From NCBI GenBank assembly GCA_900552115.1, contig URYP01000018.1, positions 1-29,089 on the forward strand: 29,089 bases of DNA, read 5' to 3'. Positions 14,069 to 22,576 of the stretch are shown here, piece after piece; the first letter of the stretch is position 1, and each line of letters starts with the position of its first letter. The notes under the pieces are model-generated. The model did no database searches. It saw only the letters and a program-made list of their open reading frames with translations, and was not told the origin of the DNA. The DNA is from an uncultured Oscillospiraceae bacterium. Its GTDB lineage: Bacteria > Bacillota > Clostridia > Oscillospirales > Acutalibacteraceae. Made by a program: the position numbers and the translations under genes.

Positions 14069-15151
14069 TTAAGATTTGTTGCGGCGGAACAATTTTTCCA
14101 AATCGGTATAGCTGTCATCCACATCGATATTTTTAATCGTATCGATAAAATTCTCGCCCGCTTTGCTGCCGCCAACCTGAGAAACCGGATCATCCTGCGA
14201 CATAACGCCGGTTGAAATCATGGTTACGCACATCTCATCATCCATCGTATCGTCAAAGGCGACACCCCAAATGACGTTGGCATCCGGGTGAGCGGCTTCG
14301 GAAATGATGGACGACGCCACTTCCGCGTCTTCCAGATCAATGTCGGGGGACGCGGTGATATTGATAATGACGCCCTTGGCGCCGTTAATCGACGTCTCCA
14401 ACAGGGGGCTGGTAATCGCGGCGCGCGCCGCTTCCTGAGCTTTATCCTTACCGGAGGCTCGTCCAACACCCATATGGGCATATCCGGCATCTTTCATAAT
14501 TGACGTGACGTCGGCAAAGTCCAGATTGATATAAGAGGGCATCTGAATCAGCTGAGAAATGCTCTGCACGCCCTGGCGCAGTACATCATCCGCCACTTCA
14601 AACGCGTTGGCCAGCGTAATGCGCTGCTCGCTTACCAGCTTCAGGCGCTCATTGGGAATCACCACCAGGCTGTCCACATGCTCGCGCAGGGCGGAAATAC
14701 CCGCCTCGGCCTGCGTCATGCGTTTTTTGCCCTCAAAAGCAAACGGTTTGGTGACAATACCCACCGTCAGTATACCAAGATCCCGCGCAATAGACGCCAC
14801 TACCGGAGCCGCGCCGGTACCGGTACCGCCGCCCATGCCGGCCGTAATAAACACCATGTCGGTGCCGCGCAGAGCCGCCGTAATCTCTTCCATGCTCTCT
14901 TCAGCGGCCCGCTGGCCCTTTTCCGGATTCGCGCCGGCGCCCATTCCGTGCGTCAGTTTTTCGCCAATCTGGATTTTCTGATCCGCCTGAGACAAAGACA
15001 GGGCCGGATGATCGGTATTCAACGCGAGGAATTCCACGCCCTTAACACCGGCGCGGATCATTCGGTTCACGGCGTTTCCGCCGCCGCCGCCTACGCCAAT
15101 GACTTTAATTTGTACAAAGTCTTCCGCTTCATTATCATACTCGAAAGGCAT
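14069..15151 (-). CDS. ftsZ: Cell division GTPase FtsZ
   Basis: A 360-aa tubulin homologue that polymerises into the Z ring at mid-cell. The ATG at 15151 follows GGAGGA by 6 bases; a longer frame to 15217 has no such site. The nucleotide-binding GVGGGGGNAVNRM segment (19-31), the tubulin signature GGGTGTG (107-113) and the T7 loop NLDFADV, which completes the GTPase site of the next subunit, are present. The protein ends with a short tail of about 40 residues and a basic LEKLFRRNKS that probably serves as the conserved C-terminal peptide, though it lacks the usual Pro-x-Phe core. It has its own promoter and is the last gene of the cluster. No ftsA is adjacent. Confidence 0.97.
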   Translation of the reverse strand: MPFEYDNEAEDFVQIKVIGVGGGGGNAVNRMIRAGVKGVEFLALNTDHPALSLSQADQKIQIGEKLTHGMGAGANPEKGQRAAEESMEEITAALRGTDMVFITAGMGGGTGTGAAPVVASIARDLGILTVGIVTKPFAFEGKKRMTQAEAGISALREHVDSLVVIPNERLKLVSEQRITLANAFEVADDVLRQGVQSISQLIQMPSYINLDFADVTSIMKDAGYAHMGVGRASGKDKAQEAARAAITSPLLETSINGAKGVIINITASPDIDLEDAEVASSIISEAAHPDANVIWGVAFDDTMDDEMCVTMISTGVMSQDDPVSQVGGSKAGENFIDTIKNIDVDDSYTDLEKLFRRNKS

Positions 15152-15228
15152 GAGACATCCTCCTAAATTATACGATTTCTTGCACGGCCGCGCGATATGC
15201 CGCCTGCAAAAACCCATTCCGTTTTCTT

Positions 15229-15257
15229 ATTCTATCATGAGTAAAAAAGAATTTCAA
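15229..15257 (-). promoter_or_regulatory. ftsZ promoter
   Basis: On the minus strand TTGAAA (15257-15252) and TAGAAT (15234-15229) are separated by exactly 17 bases, in the 192-base gap between ftsQ and ftsZ. It would let ftsZ be expressed apart from the upstream cluster. Confidence 0.8.
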
Positions 15258-15343
15258 CCGTTTCCCGACAAGAAATTGCGAAAGTTTATGAATTTTTTTC
15301 GACTTTTCTCCGGTAATTTCTGCCGTTTCTCCCCAAGTTTACC

Positions 15344-16228
15344 TTATCGGCTGCCAGTCGTGGTGGTGCTTCCAGGCTTTTTCCCGGCGGTGGTGGTTGT
15401 CACCAGGCCCTCCGGCCGGAAAACAATGGGAGGATTTTGCACATTCGGGTCAGAATATCCCCGCACGTTGATGGTTCCCCGCACGTCGTTCCCGTTTGTT
15501 TTCAGCACCTGCGGCAGCATGGCGGCAATGACCGCCAGCTTGTGATCCATGTTGATATCGTTGCCCATAAGGAACGTGATCTGGTTTTTCCAGTTTACCT
15601 GGATATCGGTTTTATCGGTCAGATCGATCTGGGTGACCCCTTCCAGCTTGTGTCCCTCCAGCGACTCGAGCAGGGTGGATACAATAGTAAAGCTGCGGTC
15701 GTCCATAACCTGCCCGCCTACTTTTTTCTCTTTGGCGGTTACGCCCTTAAAATACCGGTAACGCAGCGGCTTTTCCGACTGCATGGGCCATTCGGTGAGC
15801 CCCCGCCCGGTCGTGCTTACCAGAATCCATGTCCCGTCGCCGGCCACCACACCCATAGGCTTGGCTTCTTCAATGGTGATGCGGATGGTATCCATTGCCA
15901 TCTTGTTATCCACCGTAACCGATTCCGCATAGGCGAAGGCCTGACGCACATTTTCCGCCGCCTCTTTCTTATCGACGGAAAATATACTCTGGCCGATCGT
16001 AATGCCGCTTTTACCTATAATCGCCTCTTCGTCGTAACGCGTATTGCCTTCCACCACGATCTTTTTTACGCCAAACAAAGCCGCGCGGCTGCTGGCCTCC
16101 TGAGAGGACGGTGTCGACAGGAACAGTACCAGGTTGGCACCCACCATCACCAGGATCGCCACCAGCAGCGTCACGGCCAGCTGGGCGCGGTTCATTGGCT
16201 TTTTGGTTTTTGTTGATGTTTTCGCCAT
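15344..16228 (-). CDS. ftsQ: Cell division protein FtsQ/DivIB
   Basis: A 294-aa single-pass membrane protein of the divisome that links the FtsL/FtsB-type subcomplex to septal synthesis. The ATG at 16228 (MAKTSTKTKK) is chosen; an alternative TTG at 16267 adds 13 residues but sits too close to its GGGAGG. A short basic cytoplasmic tail precedes a transmembrane helix (about 16-37). A POTRA domain follows (about 52-122, starting FGVKKIVVEGNTRYDEEAI), then the beta domain. The C-terminus is a Thr/Gly-rich tail. It lies between murA and ftsZ, its common position in Clostridia. Confidence 0.92.
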   Translation of the reverse strand: MAKTSTKTKKPMNRAQLAVTLLVAILVMVGANLVLFLSTPSSQEASSRAALFGVKKIVVEGNTRYDEEAIIGKSGITIGQSIFSVDKKEAAENVRQAFAYAESVTVDNKMAMDTIRITIEEAKPMGVVAGDGTWILVSTTGRGLTEWPMQSEKPLRYRYFKGVTAKEKKVGGQVMDDRSFTIVSTLLESLEGHKLEGVTQIDLTDKTDIQVNWKNQITFLMGNDINMDHKLAVIAAMLPQVLKTNGNDVRGTINVRGYSDPNVQNPPIVFRPEGLVTTTTAGKKPGSTTTTGSR

Positions 16229-16294
16229 GCCTGTTTTCGTTCCCTTCCGAAGCCCCGGCGGCAGCAACCCTCCCGCCGGGGACTTATCGTGTTT

Positions 16295-17554
16295 CTATTC
16301 CTCCACCCGCCGGATGACCGCTCCCACTTCCGAGAGGCATCCCACCAGGTTTTCATATCCCCGGTCCAGATGGTGCAAATTGGTTATTTCCGTTTCGTCC
16401 GCCGCCGCCAGTGCCGCCACCACAAGAGCGGCCCCGCCCCGCAGGTCGGTGCATTCCACCGGTGCGCCGGACAGCCTCGGGACGCCTTCCACCACCGCGA
16501 CGCGTCCTTCCACCTTGACTTTAGCGCCCAGCCGGGTCAGCTCCCCTACATGTTTATAGCGGCTTTCGAATATGTTCTCGATAAATACACTCGTACCTTC
16601 GGCCAGGCAGGCCATGGCCATCACCGGAGCCTGAGCGTCGGTCGGAAACCCGGGATAGGGCATGGTACGCACCGTCTTGACCCGCCGCAAGCGCAGGGGC
16701 GCGCTTATCAGCACATCGCTGTCCCATACCGAGATATGACAGCCGGCTTCCTCAAACGCCGGCAGCACAGAGGCCAGATGACGGGGTTGGATCCGCTGCA
16801 GCACCAGCGAGCCCCCCGTCACCGCGGCCGCCGCCATATAGGTGGCCGCCTCGATCCGGTCGGGGATGACGCGGTGACGGCAGCCCGTCAGGCGCTCGAC
16901 CCCCTCGACCGTGATAACGCCCTCCCCTGCGCCGGCTATACGCGCACCGCAGTCCCGGAGATAGTTACAGAGATCCACAATTTCCGGTTCTCTGGCCGCA
17001 TTGACAATACTGGTTTTCCCCTGTGCCGTCACCGCAGCCAGCAAGACGTTCTCCGTAGCGCCGACACTCGGAAACGACAAAGTGATATCCGCTCCGTGCA
17101 GCCGCCCATCGGTCTGGCAGTGCAGATGCCCGCCTTCCTCCTCGATGGCAACGCCCATCTGCCGCAGGGCCGACAGATGAAGATCAATGGGGCGTGGCCC
17201 CAATTCGCATCCTCCCGGGAAGGACAAATCCGCGCCTCCCGTCCGTGCGACAATCGCCCCCAAGAACACAATGGATGACCGCATGCCCCGCATGAGGTAA
17301 TCCGGGATATCCTGCCGGACAAGGCCGGTGGTATCCACCGTCATGCAGCCCTCATCATAGGAAACCCGGCAGCCCAGATAGCGCAGGATTTCCGCCGAGG
17401 CCCGGACGTCCGCCAGATTCGGGCAGTTGTCAATTTCGCTGGCGCCGTCCGCCAGCAAGGTGGCCGCCAGCACCGGCAGGGCGCTGTTCTTGGCGCCATG
17501 AATCGGCACCATGCCGCCAAGCCTATGTAACCCTTCCACCATCAGTTTTTCCAT
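16295..17554 (-). CDS. murA: UDP-N-acetylglucosamine 1-carboxyvinyltransferase MurA
   Basis: A 419-aa enzyme for the first committed step of peptidoglycan synthesis: transfer of enolpyruvate from PEP to UDP-GlcNAc in the cytoplasm. The ATG at 17554 follows AAAGGGG; frames reaching 17620 have no support. Substrate-binding Lys22 and Asn23 lie in GAKNSALPVLAAT. The catalytic cysteine is Cys116 in FPGGCELGPRPIDLHL; this is the residue fosfomycin alkylates, so the enzyme should be fosfomycin-sensitive. Length and repeats fit the inside-out alpha/beta barrel of the EPSP synthase family. It lies between murG and ftsQ; its usual partner murB is not here. Confidence 0.97.
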   Translation of the reverse strand: MEKLMVEGLHRLGGMVPIHGAKNSALPVLAATLLADGASEIDNCPNLADVRASAEILRYLGCRVSYDEGCMTVDTTGLVRQDIPDYLMRGMRSSIVFLGAIVARTGGADLSFPGGCELGPRPIDLHLSALRQMGVAIEEEGGHLHCQTDGRLHGADITLSFPSVGATENVLLAAVTAQGKTSIVNAAREPEIVDLCNYLRDCGARIAGAGEGVITVEGVERLTGCRHRVIPDRIEAATYMAAAAVTGGSLVLQRIQPRHLASVLPAFEEAGCHISVWDSDVLISAPLRLRRVKTVRTMPYPGFPTDAQAPVMAMACLAEGTSVFIENIFESRYKHVGELTRLGAKVKVEGRVAVVEGVPRLSGAPVECTDLRGGAALVVAALAAADETEITNLHHLDRGYENLVGCLSEVGAVIRRVEE

Positions 17555-17654
17555 ATAAAGCACCCCTTTAAGCATAAATCCCGGCGCGCTTTCCGCGCTT
17601 ACAGGCCATTCTATGCCCAAAATGGGGAGGTGGTGTTACCGGATTCTCAAAAAA

Positions 17655-18776
17655 TCACCGATTTTGCAGGACTTCCTCTATCACAGCGTAAATACGCTCA
17701 GACGCATCGAGTATGGCGCACCCACGGGCACACTCTCCCATACGGCGCAGCTTATCGGGGGTATCCATCAACTGGCAGAGGGCTTCCCACAGGCTTTCAG
17801 CCGTCAACTCCTTTTCTTCTATGCAAAGGGCAGCGCCTTTGTCCACCAGCGCCATAGCGTTATGATACTGGTGATTCTCCGCCACATAGGGAGAAGGAAT
17901 CAGGATAGACGGCTTACCCGCCGCCGGCAGCTCGCTCAGCGTCATGGCGCCGCACCGGCAGATGACCAGATCGGCCGCCGCCATACAGCGGGGCATATCG
18001 TCTATATATTCTCTCACAGAAATTCCGTCCCTGTCAAGGGGGAGACGTTTTTCCTTCATCTTTGCGCAGAATTTTTCATAGGCCGCTTTCCCGGTAGCGT
18101 GGATATGCTGAATATGGCCGCCTTCCACGCTTTTTTGCAGCACGCCCAGAATGGCCTCGTTGATATGCTCCGCACCGAGACTGCCGCCGAACGACAGCAC
18201 CATCGGGCGGTTGTCCAGCCCCAGCTCCCGCCGCGCCTGCATCTTGTCAGCCGCCAGGAATCCCGGCCGCAATGGGTTACCGGTGATGATTACCCGCACA
18301 TCCGGAGGCAGATATTTGCGCGCCGCCTCATTGGCGATCATGGTCGCTTTCGCATATCGGGCCAGCATCTTCACCGTCACGCCCGGCAGGGCGTTGGATT
18401 CATGGGTCAGGATCGGCACGCCCATTTTGGCGGCTTTGCGCAACACGGGGCCGCTGACATATCCGCCCGTTCCAATGGCGATATCCGGCTGAAACTCGCG
18501 TATAATTTTACCCGCTTCAAATCCGGACGTGACCGCGTGCAACGCCGCCGCCATGTTCCGCCCAACATTTTTTACGCTTATCCGCCGCTGGAATCCCCGT
18601 ACATCCACGGTTTTAATCGGATATCCGGCCTTCGGCACCAGCGCGGTTTCCATTCGTCCTTTGGCGCCGACAAATAAGATGTCGGCGTCGGGCCGCTCCG
18701 CTTTTATTTTATCGGCGATGGCCAGAGCGGGGTTGATATGCCCCGCCGTGCCGCCGCCAGTCATCAGCACCCGCAT
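17655..18776 (-). CDS. murG: MurG, lipid II-forming GlcNAc transferase
   Basis: A 373-aa GT28-family enzyme that adds GlcNAc from UDP-GlcNAc to lipid I, giving lipid II on the inner face of the membrane. The N-terminal glycine-rich loop GGGTAGHINPALAIADK, the second-domain loop SFGGSLGAEHINEA, and the donor-binding segment CRCGAMTLSELPAAGKPSIL followed by VAENHQYHNA are all typical. The gene follows ftsW by 19 bases in the same operon, so flippase/polymerase and lipid II synthesis are co-expressed. Confidence 0.97.
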   Translation of the reverse strand: MRVLMTGGGTAGHINPALAIADKIKAERPDADILFVGAKGRMETALVPKAGYPIKTVDVRGFQRRISVKNVGRNMAAALHAVTSGFEAGKIIREFQPDIAIGTGGYVSGPVLRKAAKMGVPILTHESNALPGVTVKMLARYAKATMIANEAARKYLPPDVRVIITGNPLRPGFLAADKMQARRELGLDNRPMVLSFGGSLGAEHINEAILGVLQKSVEGGHIQHIHATGKAAYEKFCAKMKEKRLPLDRDGISVREYIDDMPRCMAAADLVICRCGAMTLSELPAAGKPSILIPSPYVAENHQYHNAMALVDKGAALCIEEKELTAESLWEALCQLMDTPDKLRRMGECARGCAILDASERIYAVIEEVLQNR

Positions 18777-18795
18777 GATGTTCTCTTCCTTCCTG

Positions 18796-19971
18796 TCATT
18801 CCGCTTTGTCCCGGCTTTGGCGGGATACCGCCAGCACCACGCCCATCTGCGCGAGCAGCATAACCAGGGAGGTACCTCCGTAGCTGAAAAACGGCAGGCT
18901 GATACCGGTATTGGGGACGGTGTTGGTTACCACGGCCATATTCAGCAGCGCCTGCACCCCGACCTGGGCTGTCAATCCGATGGCCAGCATGGAGCCGAAT
19001 TTATCCTTGGCTTTCATTCCAATGACAAAGCCGCGCCATACCAGCAGACCGAACAGGGCAATGACCAGCACCGCGCCAATCAGGCCCAGCTCCTCACAGA
19101 TAACGGAAAAAATGAAGTCGTTGTGCGGCTCCGGCAGAAACAGATGCTTCTGCCGGGAATTCCCCAGCCCCTGCCCCATCAGACCGCCCGAACCGATGGC
19201 ATAGAGCGATTGCACCGTCTGCCAGGCGTCTCCGCCGGGGTCTTTTTCGTTGACACCGATCGGATCCTGCCACACGGCGATACGATCCTGTTCATACCCG
19301 CCGACGAACACCATGAAGAAAACCACCGCTACGCCGGCCAGAACCAGGCTGGCCAAAAAGGCCTTGCGGGTGCCCCCGACATACATCATGATTAGGCCGA
19401 TAGCCATCAGCAGGATGGTACCGGACAGGTGCGGCTCCAGGAAAACCAGGCCGCAGACGACGCCTAACACCAGGATAAAGGGTAAAAATCCGCTTTTAAA
19501 AGTCTGCATGCGCTTGTGATTGAGTGAAATCAAATGCGCAAACAGCAAAATCAGGGCAAACTTGGCAATTTCCGAGGGCTGGAACTGCGTACCTGCGAAT
19601 CGGATCCAGCGGTGCACCCCGCTTTCAGACGGCAGTACCAGCACCACACCCAGCAATATCACAGAAAGCACCAGCAAAGGAATCGCCGCGTAATGCCATT
19701 TTTCATAGTTGAAACAGGATGCCACCAGCATGACAACCAAACCGAAAACAGCGAATTTTATCTGCTTGCTGATATAAAAATAGCTGTCTCCGTCCTCCCA
19801 TTTATACGCATACGCGTAGCTGGCGGAATACAGACACACCAGCCCTACGGCGAGTACCAGAAGCAGGATAACCAGAAACGGTATGTCAAAACCGGATTTG
19901 GTATACAGCCACTTCCGGCGGAGATCCTTTGCTATTTTGGGAGCCGGCCTTGCCGCCTGCGAAGCTGCCAT
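18796..19971 (-). CDS. ftsW: SEDS glycosyltransferase FtsW/SpoVE
   Basis: A 391-aa polytopic membrane protein of the SEDS family, which polymerises lipid II at the septum with a class B PBP. The sequence has about ten hydrophobic segments after a basic cytoplasmic tail. Family motifs are present: FAGTQFQPSEIAKFALIL, the PEPHNDFIFSVICEELGLIG loop with the catalytic-region aspartate, and the C-terminal GISLPFFSYGGTSL. It starts at ATG with AAGGAAGGA upstream. The short N-terminus and location between mraY and murG fit ftsW or its sporulation paralogue spoVE; sequence alone does not decide. Confidence 0.95.
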   Translation of the reverse strand: MAASQAARPAPKIAKDLRRKWLYTKSGFDIPFLVILLLVLAVGLVCLYSASYAYAYKWEDGDSYFYISKQIKFAVFGLVVMLVASCFNYEKWHYAAIPLLVLSVILLGVVLVLPSESGVHRWIRFAGTQFQPSEIAKFALILLFAHLISLNHKRMQTFKSGFLPFILVLGVVCGLVFLEPHLSGTILLMAIGLIMMYVGGTRKAFLASLVLAGVAVVFFMVFVGGYEQDRIAVWQDPIGVNEKDPGGDAWQTVQSLYAIGSGGLMGQGLGNSRQKHLFLPEPHNDFIFSVICEELGLIGAVLVIALFGLLVWRGFVIGMKAKDKFGSMLAIGLTAQVGVQALLNMAVVTNTVPNTGISLPFFSYGGTSLVMLLAQMGVVLAVSRQSRDKAE

Positions 19972-20033
19972 ACACGGTTCCTTCCTTTCCGGGTTTAAAA
20001 GCCCTACTGTAGTCTACGGATGCCGCCAGAGAT

Positions 20034-21092
20034 TTATGCGTATACCAGCAGCAGCCCGGCTGCCAGGCAGCCCACCAGCGTGATGAATGTGAAGATGCCC
20101 ACCACTTTGTTTTCGCTCCAGCCGCACATTTCAAAATGATGGTGGAGCGGACTCATTTTAAAGAGCCGCTTGCCGTGCGTCAGCTTAAAATAGGTTACCT
20201 GCAAGATAACCGACAGGGTTTCCGCAAGATAAATAATGCCCACCGGAATAAGCAGCAGGGGGCATTCCATACCAAACGCCAGCGCGCACAGCACCCCCCC
20301 AATAAACAGGGAACCGGTATCCCCCATGAACACCTTAGCCGGATGCAGGTTATACAGCAAGAACCCGGCCAGGGCCCCGGCCAGGGAAGCGGCAACCACG
20401 CCCTGGCCAAAATAGAGCTGTCCCGCCGTCATACCAATCGCGGCCACGGCGACAAAAAACAATGATGATACAAAACTGACCGAGCCGCACAGTCCGTCAA
20501 TGCCGTCGGTCAAATTGGTGGCATTAACCACGGCCACCACCACAAACATGCAGAAGGGGAAGAACCACCAGCCCATATCGATGCGACCGAGAAACGGCAC
20601 GACGATATGCGGGTGCCCGCCCTCCGCCCAAAACAGGGCTATGGCATAGCCAAGCGCCACCAACAGCTGGCCGAATAGCTTCTGCCGTTCGGTCAGGCCC
20701 AGATTGCGTTTTTTAACCACCTTGATATAATCATCCAAAAACCCGATAATGCCGCAGCCAATGGCCAGGAATATGCCGCTGTAGAGACGGGTCATCATCA
20801 CGGATGTCCCGGTGCCGCCGGACAACAGGTGCACTGTCGACAGGTCTGGGAACGCCAGTTGGCAGATTACGGCCGCCGCCACAACAGCCAACGCCCAGCC
20901 CAGCATAAATATCAGGCCGCCCATGGTAGGGGTTCCCTGCTTGTTTTTATGCCAAGACGGGCCGATATCCCGAATGGTCTGTCCAAATTTCAGCTTATGC
21001 AGGACGGGAATCATTTTTTTACCGGCAAACGCCGTGATCAGAAAAGCCCCAAGCCCCGTCAGCGCCAAGGCGGTCATGGCTACCATATTCAT
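20034..21092 (-). CDS. mraY: MraY, phospho-N-acetylmuramoyl-pentapeptide transferase
   Basis: A 352-aa integral membrane enzyme that transfers phospho-MurNAc-pentapeptide to undecaprenyl phosphate, forming lipid I. It shows the family segments QGTPTMGGLIF, Asp120-Asp121 in GFLDDYIKV, NATNLTDGIDGL and the HHHFE motif near the C-terminus (PLHHHFEMCGW). About ten transmembrane helices fit the hydrophobicity. The start codon is three bases after the murE stop, so the two are translationally linked. Most relatives have murF between murE and mraY; it is missing here. Confidence 0.97.
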   Translation of the reverse strand: MNMVAMTALALTGLGAFLITAFAGKKMIPVLHKLKFGQTIRDIGPSWHKNKQGTPTMGGLIFMLGWALAVVAAAVICQLAFPDLSTVHLLSGGTGTSVMMTRLYSGIFLAIGCGIIGFLDDYIKVVKKRNLGLTERQKLFGQLLVALGYAIALFWAEGGHPHIVVPFLGRIDMGWWFFPFCMFVVVAVVNATNLTDGIDGLCGSVSFVSSLFFVAVAAIGMTAGQLYFGQGVVAASLAGALAGFLLYNLHPAKVFMGDTGSLFIGGVLCALAFGMECPLLLIPVGIIYLAETLSVILQVTYFKLTHGKRLFKMSPLHHHFEMCGWSENKVVGIFTFITLVGCLAAGLLLVYA

Positions 21093-21095
21093 GCT

Positions 21096-22532
21096 CTATT
21101 CTACCCTTTCCTTTGCCAGCGCGTCGGCAATTACTTCCCTCTCATCCAGATGAATCAGGCCATCCTTCAGCACCTGATACGTCTCATGTCCCTTGCCGGC
21201 CAGCAGGATGGTATCCCCCGGCTGCGCATGATCGACAGCCCAGCGGATAGCCTCTACCCGGTTTTCAATTACCGTTCGGGCGGCATCCGCCGGCATGCCG
21301 GCCAGAATATCCTGGATAATTGCCCCGGGATCTTCCGAACGGGGATTATCCGAAGTGACAATGCACAAATCCGCATAAGATGCGGCGATCGCCCCCATTT
21401 TGGGCCGTTTGGTCGTGTCCCGGTCGCCGCCGCAGCCAAACAGAACCACCAGACGCCCAGCCGCGCACTCCTTTAATGTCCGGCAGATGTTTTCAAGGCC
21501 GTCCGGCGTGTGCGCGTAATCAATAACGATCGTATAGTCGCGGCCGGTCGGCACAATTTCCGCCCGTCCCTTCACTCCCGCCGAAGAGGAGAGCGCCTGT
21601 ACGGTTTTGTCAAACGGCAGCCCCACTGCCAGTCCGCAGGCAGCGGCAGCCATAGCGTTGTAGACGGAGAAATCCCCCGGAATAGGTAGGCGCACCCGGT
21701 CGATTTCCCCGGTACCCACCAGCTCAAAATCCACGCCGTCCGGCCGTTTATGTATGTTCCGGGCGGTATAATCCGCCTGGTCCTGTCCCACCGAGAACGT
21801 CGTCCAGGGGCAGTCAAGTCCCTCCATCAGGCGCTCTGCCCAGGCGTCGTCCAGATTGACCACACCCCGGTCACACATGGCAAACAGCTTCTTTTTGGCA
21901 GCGAGATAATGTTCCATCGTGCCATGATAATCCAGATGATCCTGCGTCAGGTTGGTAAAAACCGCGGCGTCAAAATGGCAGCCGTCCACCCGCCCCTGAT
22001 CCAGCGCGTGGGAGGACACCTCCATAACGGCGTGGGTACAGCCTTCCGCTACCATCAGGGAAAACATGCTTTGCAGGTCATAGGGATCCGGCGTGGTATG
22101 CCCGGAGGGCAGCACCCGGTCCCCAATCATATTCTGAATGGTGCCCACCAGTCCCGTCCGGTAACCGCAGTATTCCAGCATGGACTTGAGCATATACGAC
22201 ACCGTGGTTTTGCCGTTTGTGCCGGTAATACCAATTAAATGCAGCTGTTTGGCCGGCCAGCCGAACCAATTGGCGCACATCACCGCCCAGGCGTGGCGGG
22301 TGGATTCCACCCGGACCTGACGGGGGAGCCCCAGATCCCGCTGCACAACGATCGCCGCGGCGCCCGCCTCCAGCGCCTGTTCCGCAAACGCATGGCCATC
22401 GGAGGCTGTTCCCTGAATGCAGACAAACACCCAGCCGGGTTTTACCTTGCGCGAGTCACAGGTAATGCCCGCTATGTCCTCCTGTGCGGACACGTCCGCG
22501 CCTGTATAGGTCATTAACTTTGAAAACGTCAT
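21096..22532 (-). CDS. murE: MurE, UDP-MurNAc-tripeptide synthetase (meso-DAP type)
   Basis: A 478-aa Mur ligase that adds the third amino acid to UDP-MurNAc-L-Ala-D-Glu with ATP, in the cytoplasm. The P-loop is GITGTNGKTT (101-110). The central domain has MEVSSHALDQGRVDG and FTNLTQDHLDYHGTMEHY. The C-terminal domain has DYAHTPDGLEN and the specificity motif DNPRSEDP (395-402); DNPR is the signature of meso-diaminopimelate-adding enzymes, so the peptidoglycan should be DAP-type. It is followed directly by mraY and preceded by the PBP gene. Confidence 0.97.
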   Translation of the reverse strand: MTFSKLMTYTGADVSAQEDIAGITCDSRKVKPGWVFVCIQGTASDGHAFAEQALEAGAAAIVVQRDLGLPRQVRVESTRHAWAVMCANWFGWPAKQLHLIGITGTNGKTTVSYMLKSMLEYCGYRTGLVGTIQNMIGDRVLPSGHTTPDPYDLQSMFSLMVAEGCTHAVMEVSSHALDQGRVDGCHFDAAVFTNLTQDHLDYHGTMEHYLAAKKKLFAMCDRGVVNLDDAWAERLMEGLDCPWTTFSVGQDQADYTARNIHKRPDGVDFELVGTGEIDRVRLPIPGDFSVYNAMAAAACGLAVGLPFDKTVQALSSSAGVKGRAEIVPTGRDYTIVIDYAHTPDGLENICRTLKECAAGRLVVLFGCGGDRDTTKRPKMGAIAASYADLCIVTSDNPRSEDPGAIIQDILAGMPADAARTVIENRVEAIRWAVDHAQPGDTILLAGKGHETYQVLKDGLIHLDEREVIADALAKERVE

Positions 22533-22576
22533 AGCCGATGCCGCCTTTCCTCCGATAGGCCCCGTACACCTATTGT

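Noticed and set aside
13933..14193. An 86-codon minus-strand frame running out of ftsZ
   Set aside because: Its first part is an alternate frame of ftsZ, and it then crosses the ftsZ terminator. It is not a gene.
16289..18677. Plus-strand frames of 329 and 354 codons opposite murA and murG
   Set aside because: Both are antisense to confidently identified genes, with low-complexity basic translations and no supporting start sites.
20034..22532. A hidden or degraded murF or murD near murE/mraY
   Set aside because: The murE-mraY gap is three bases, and the mraY-ftsW gap of about 60 bases holds no coding remnant.
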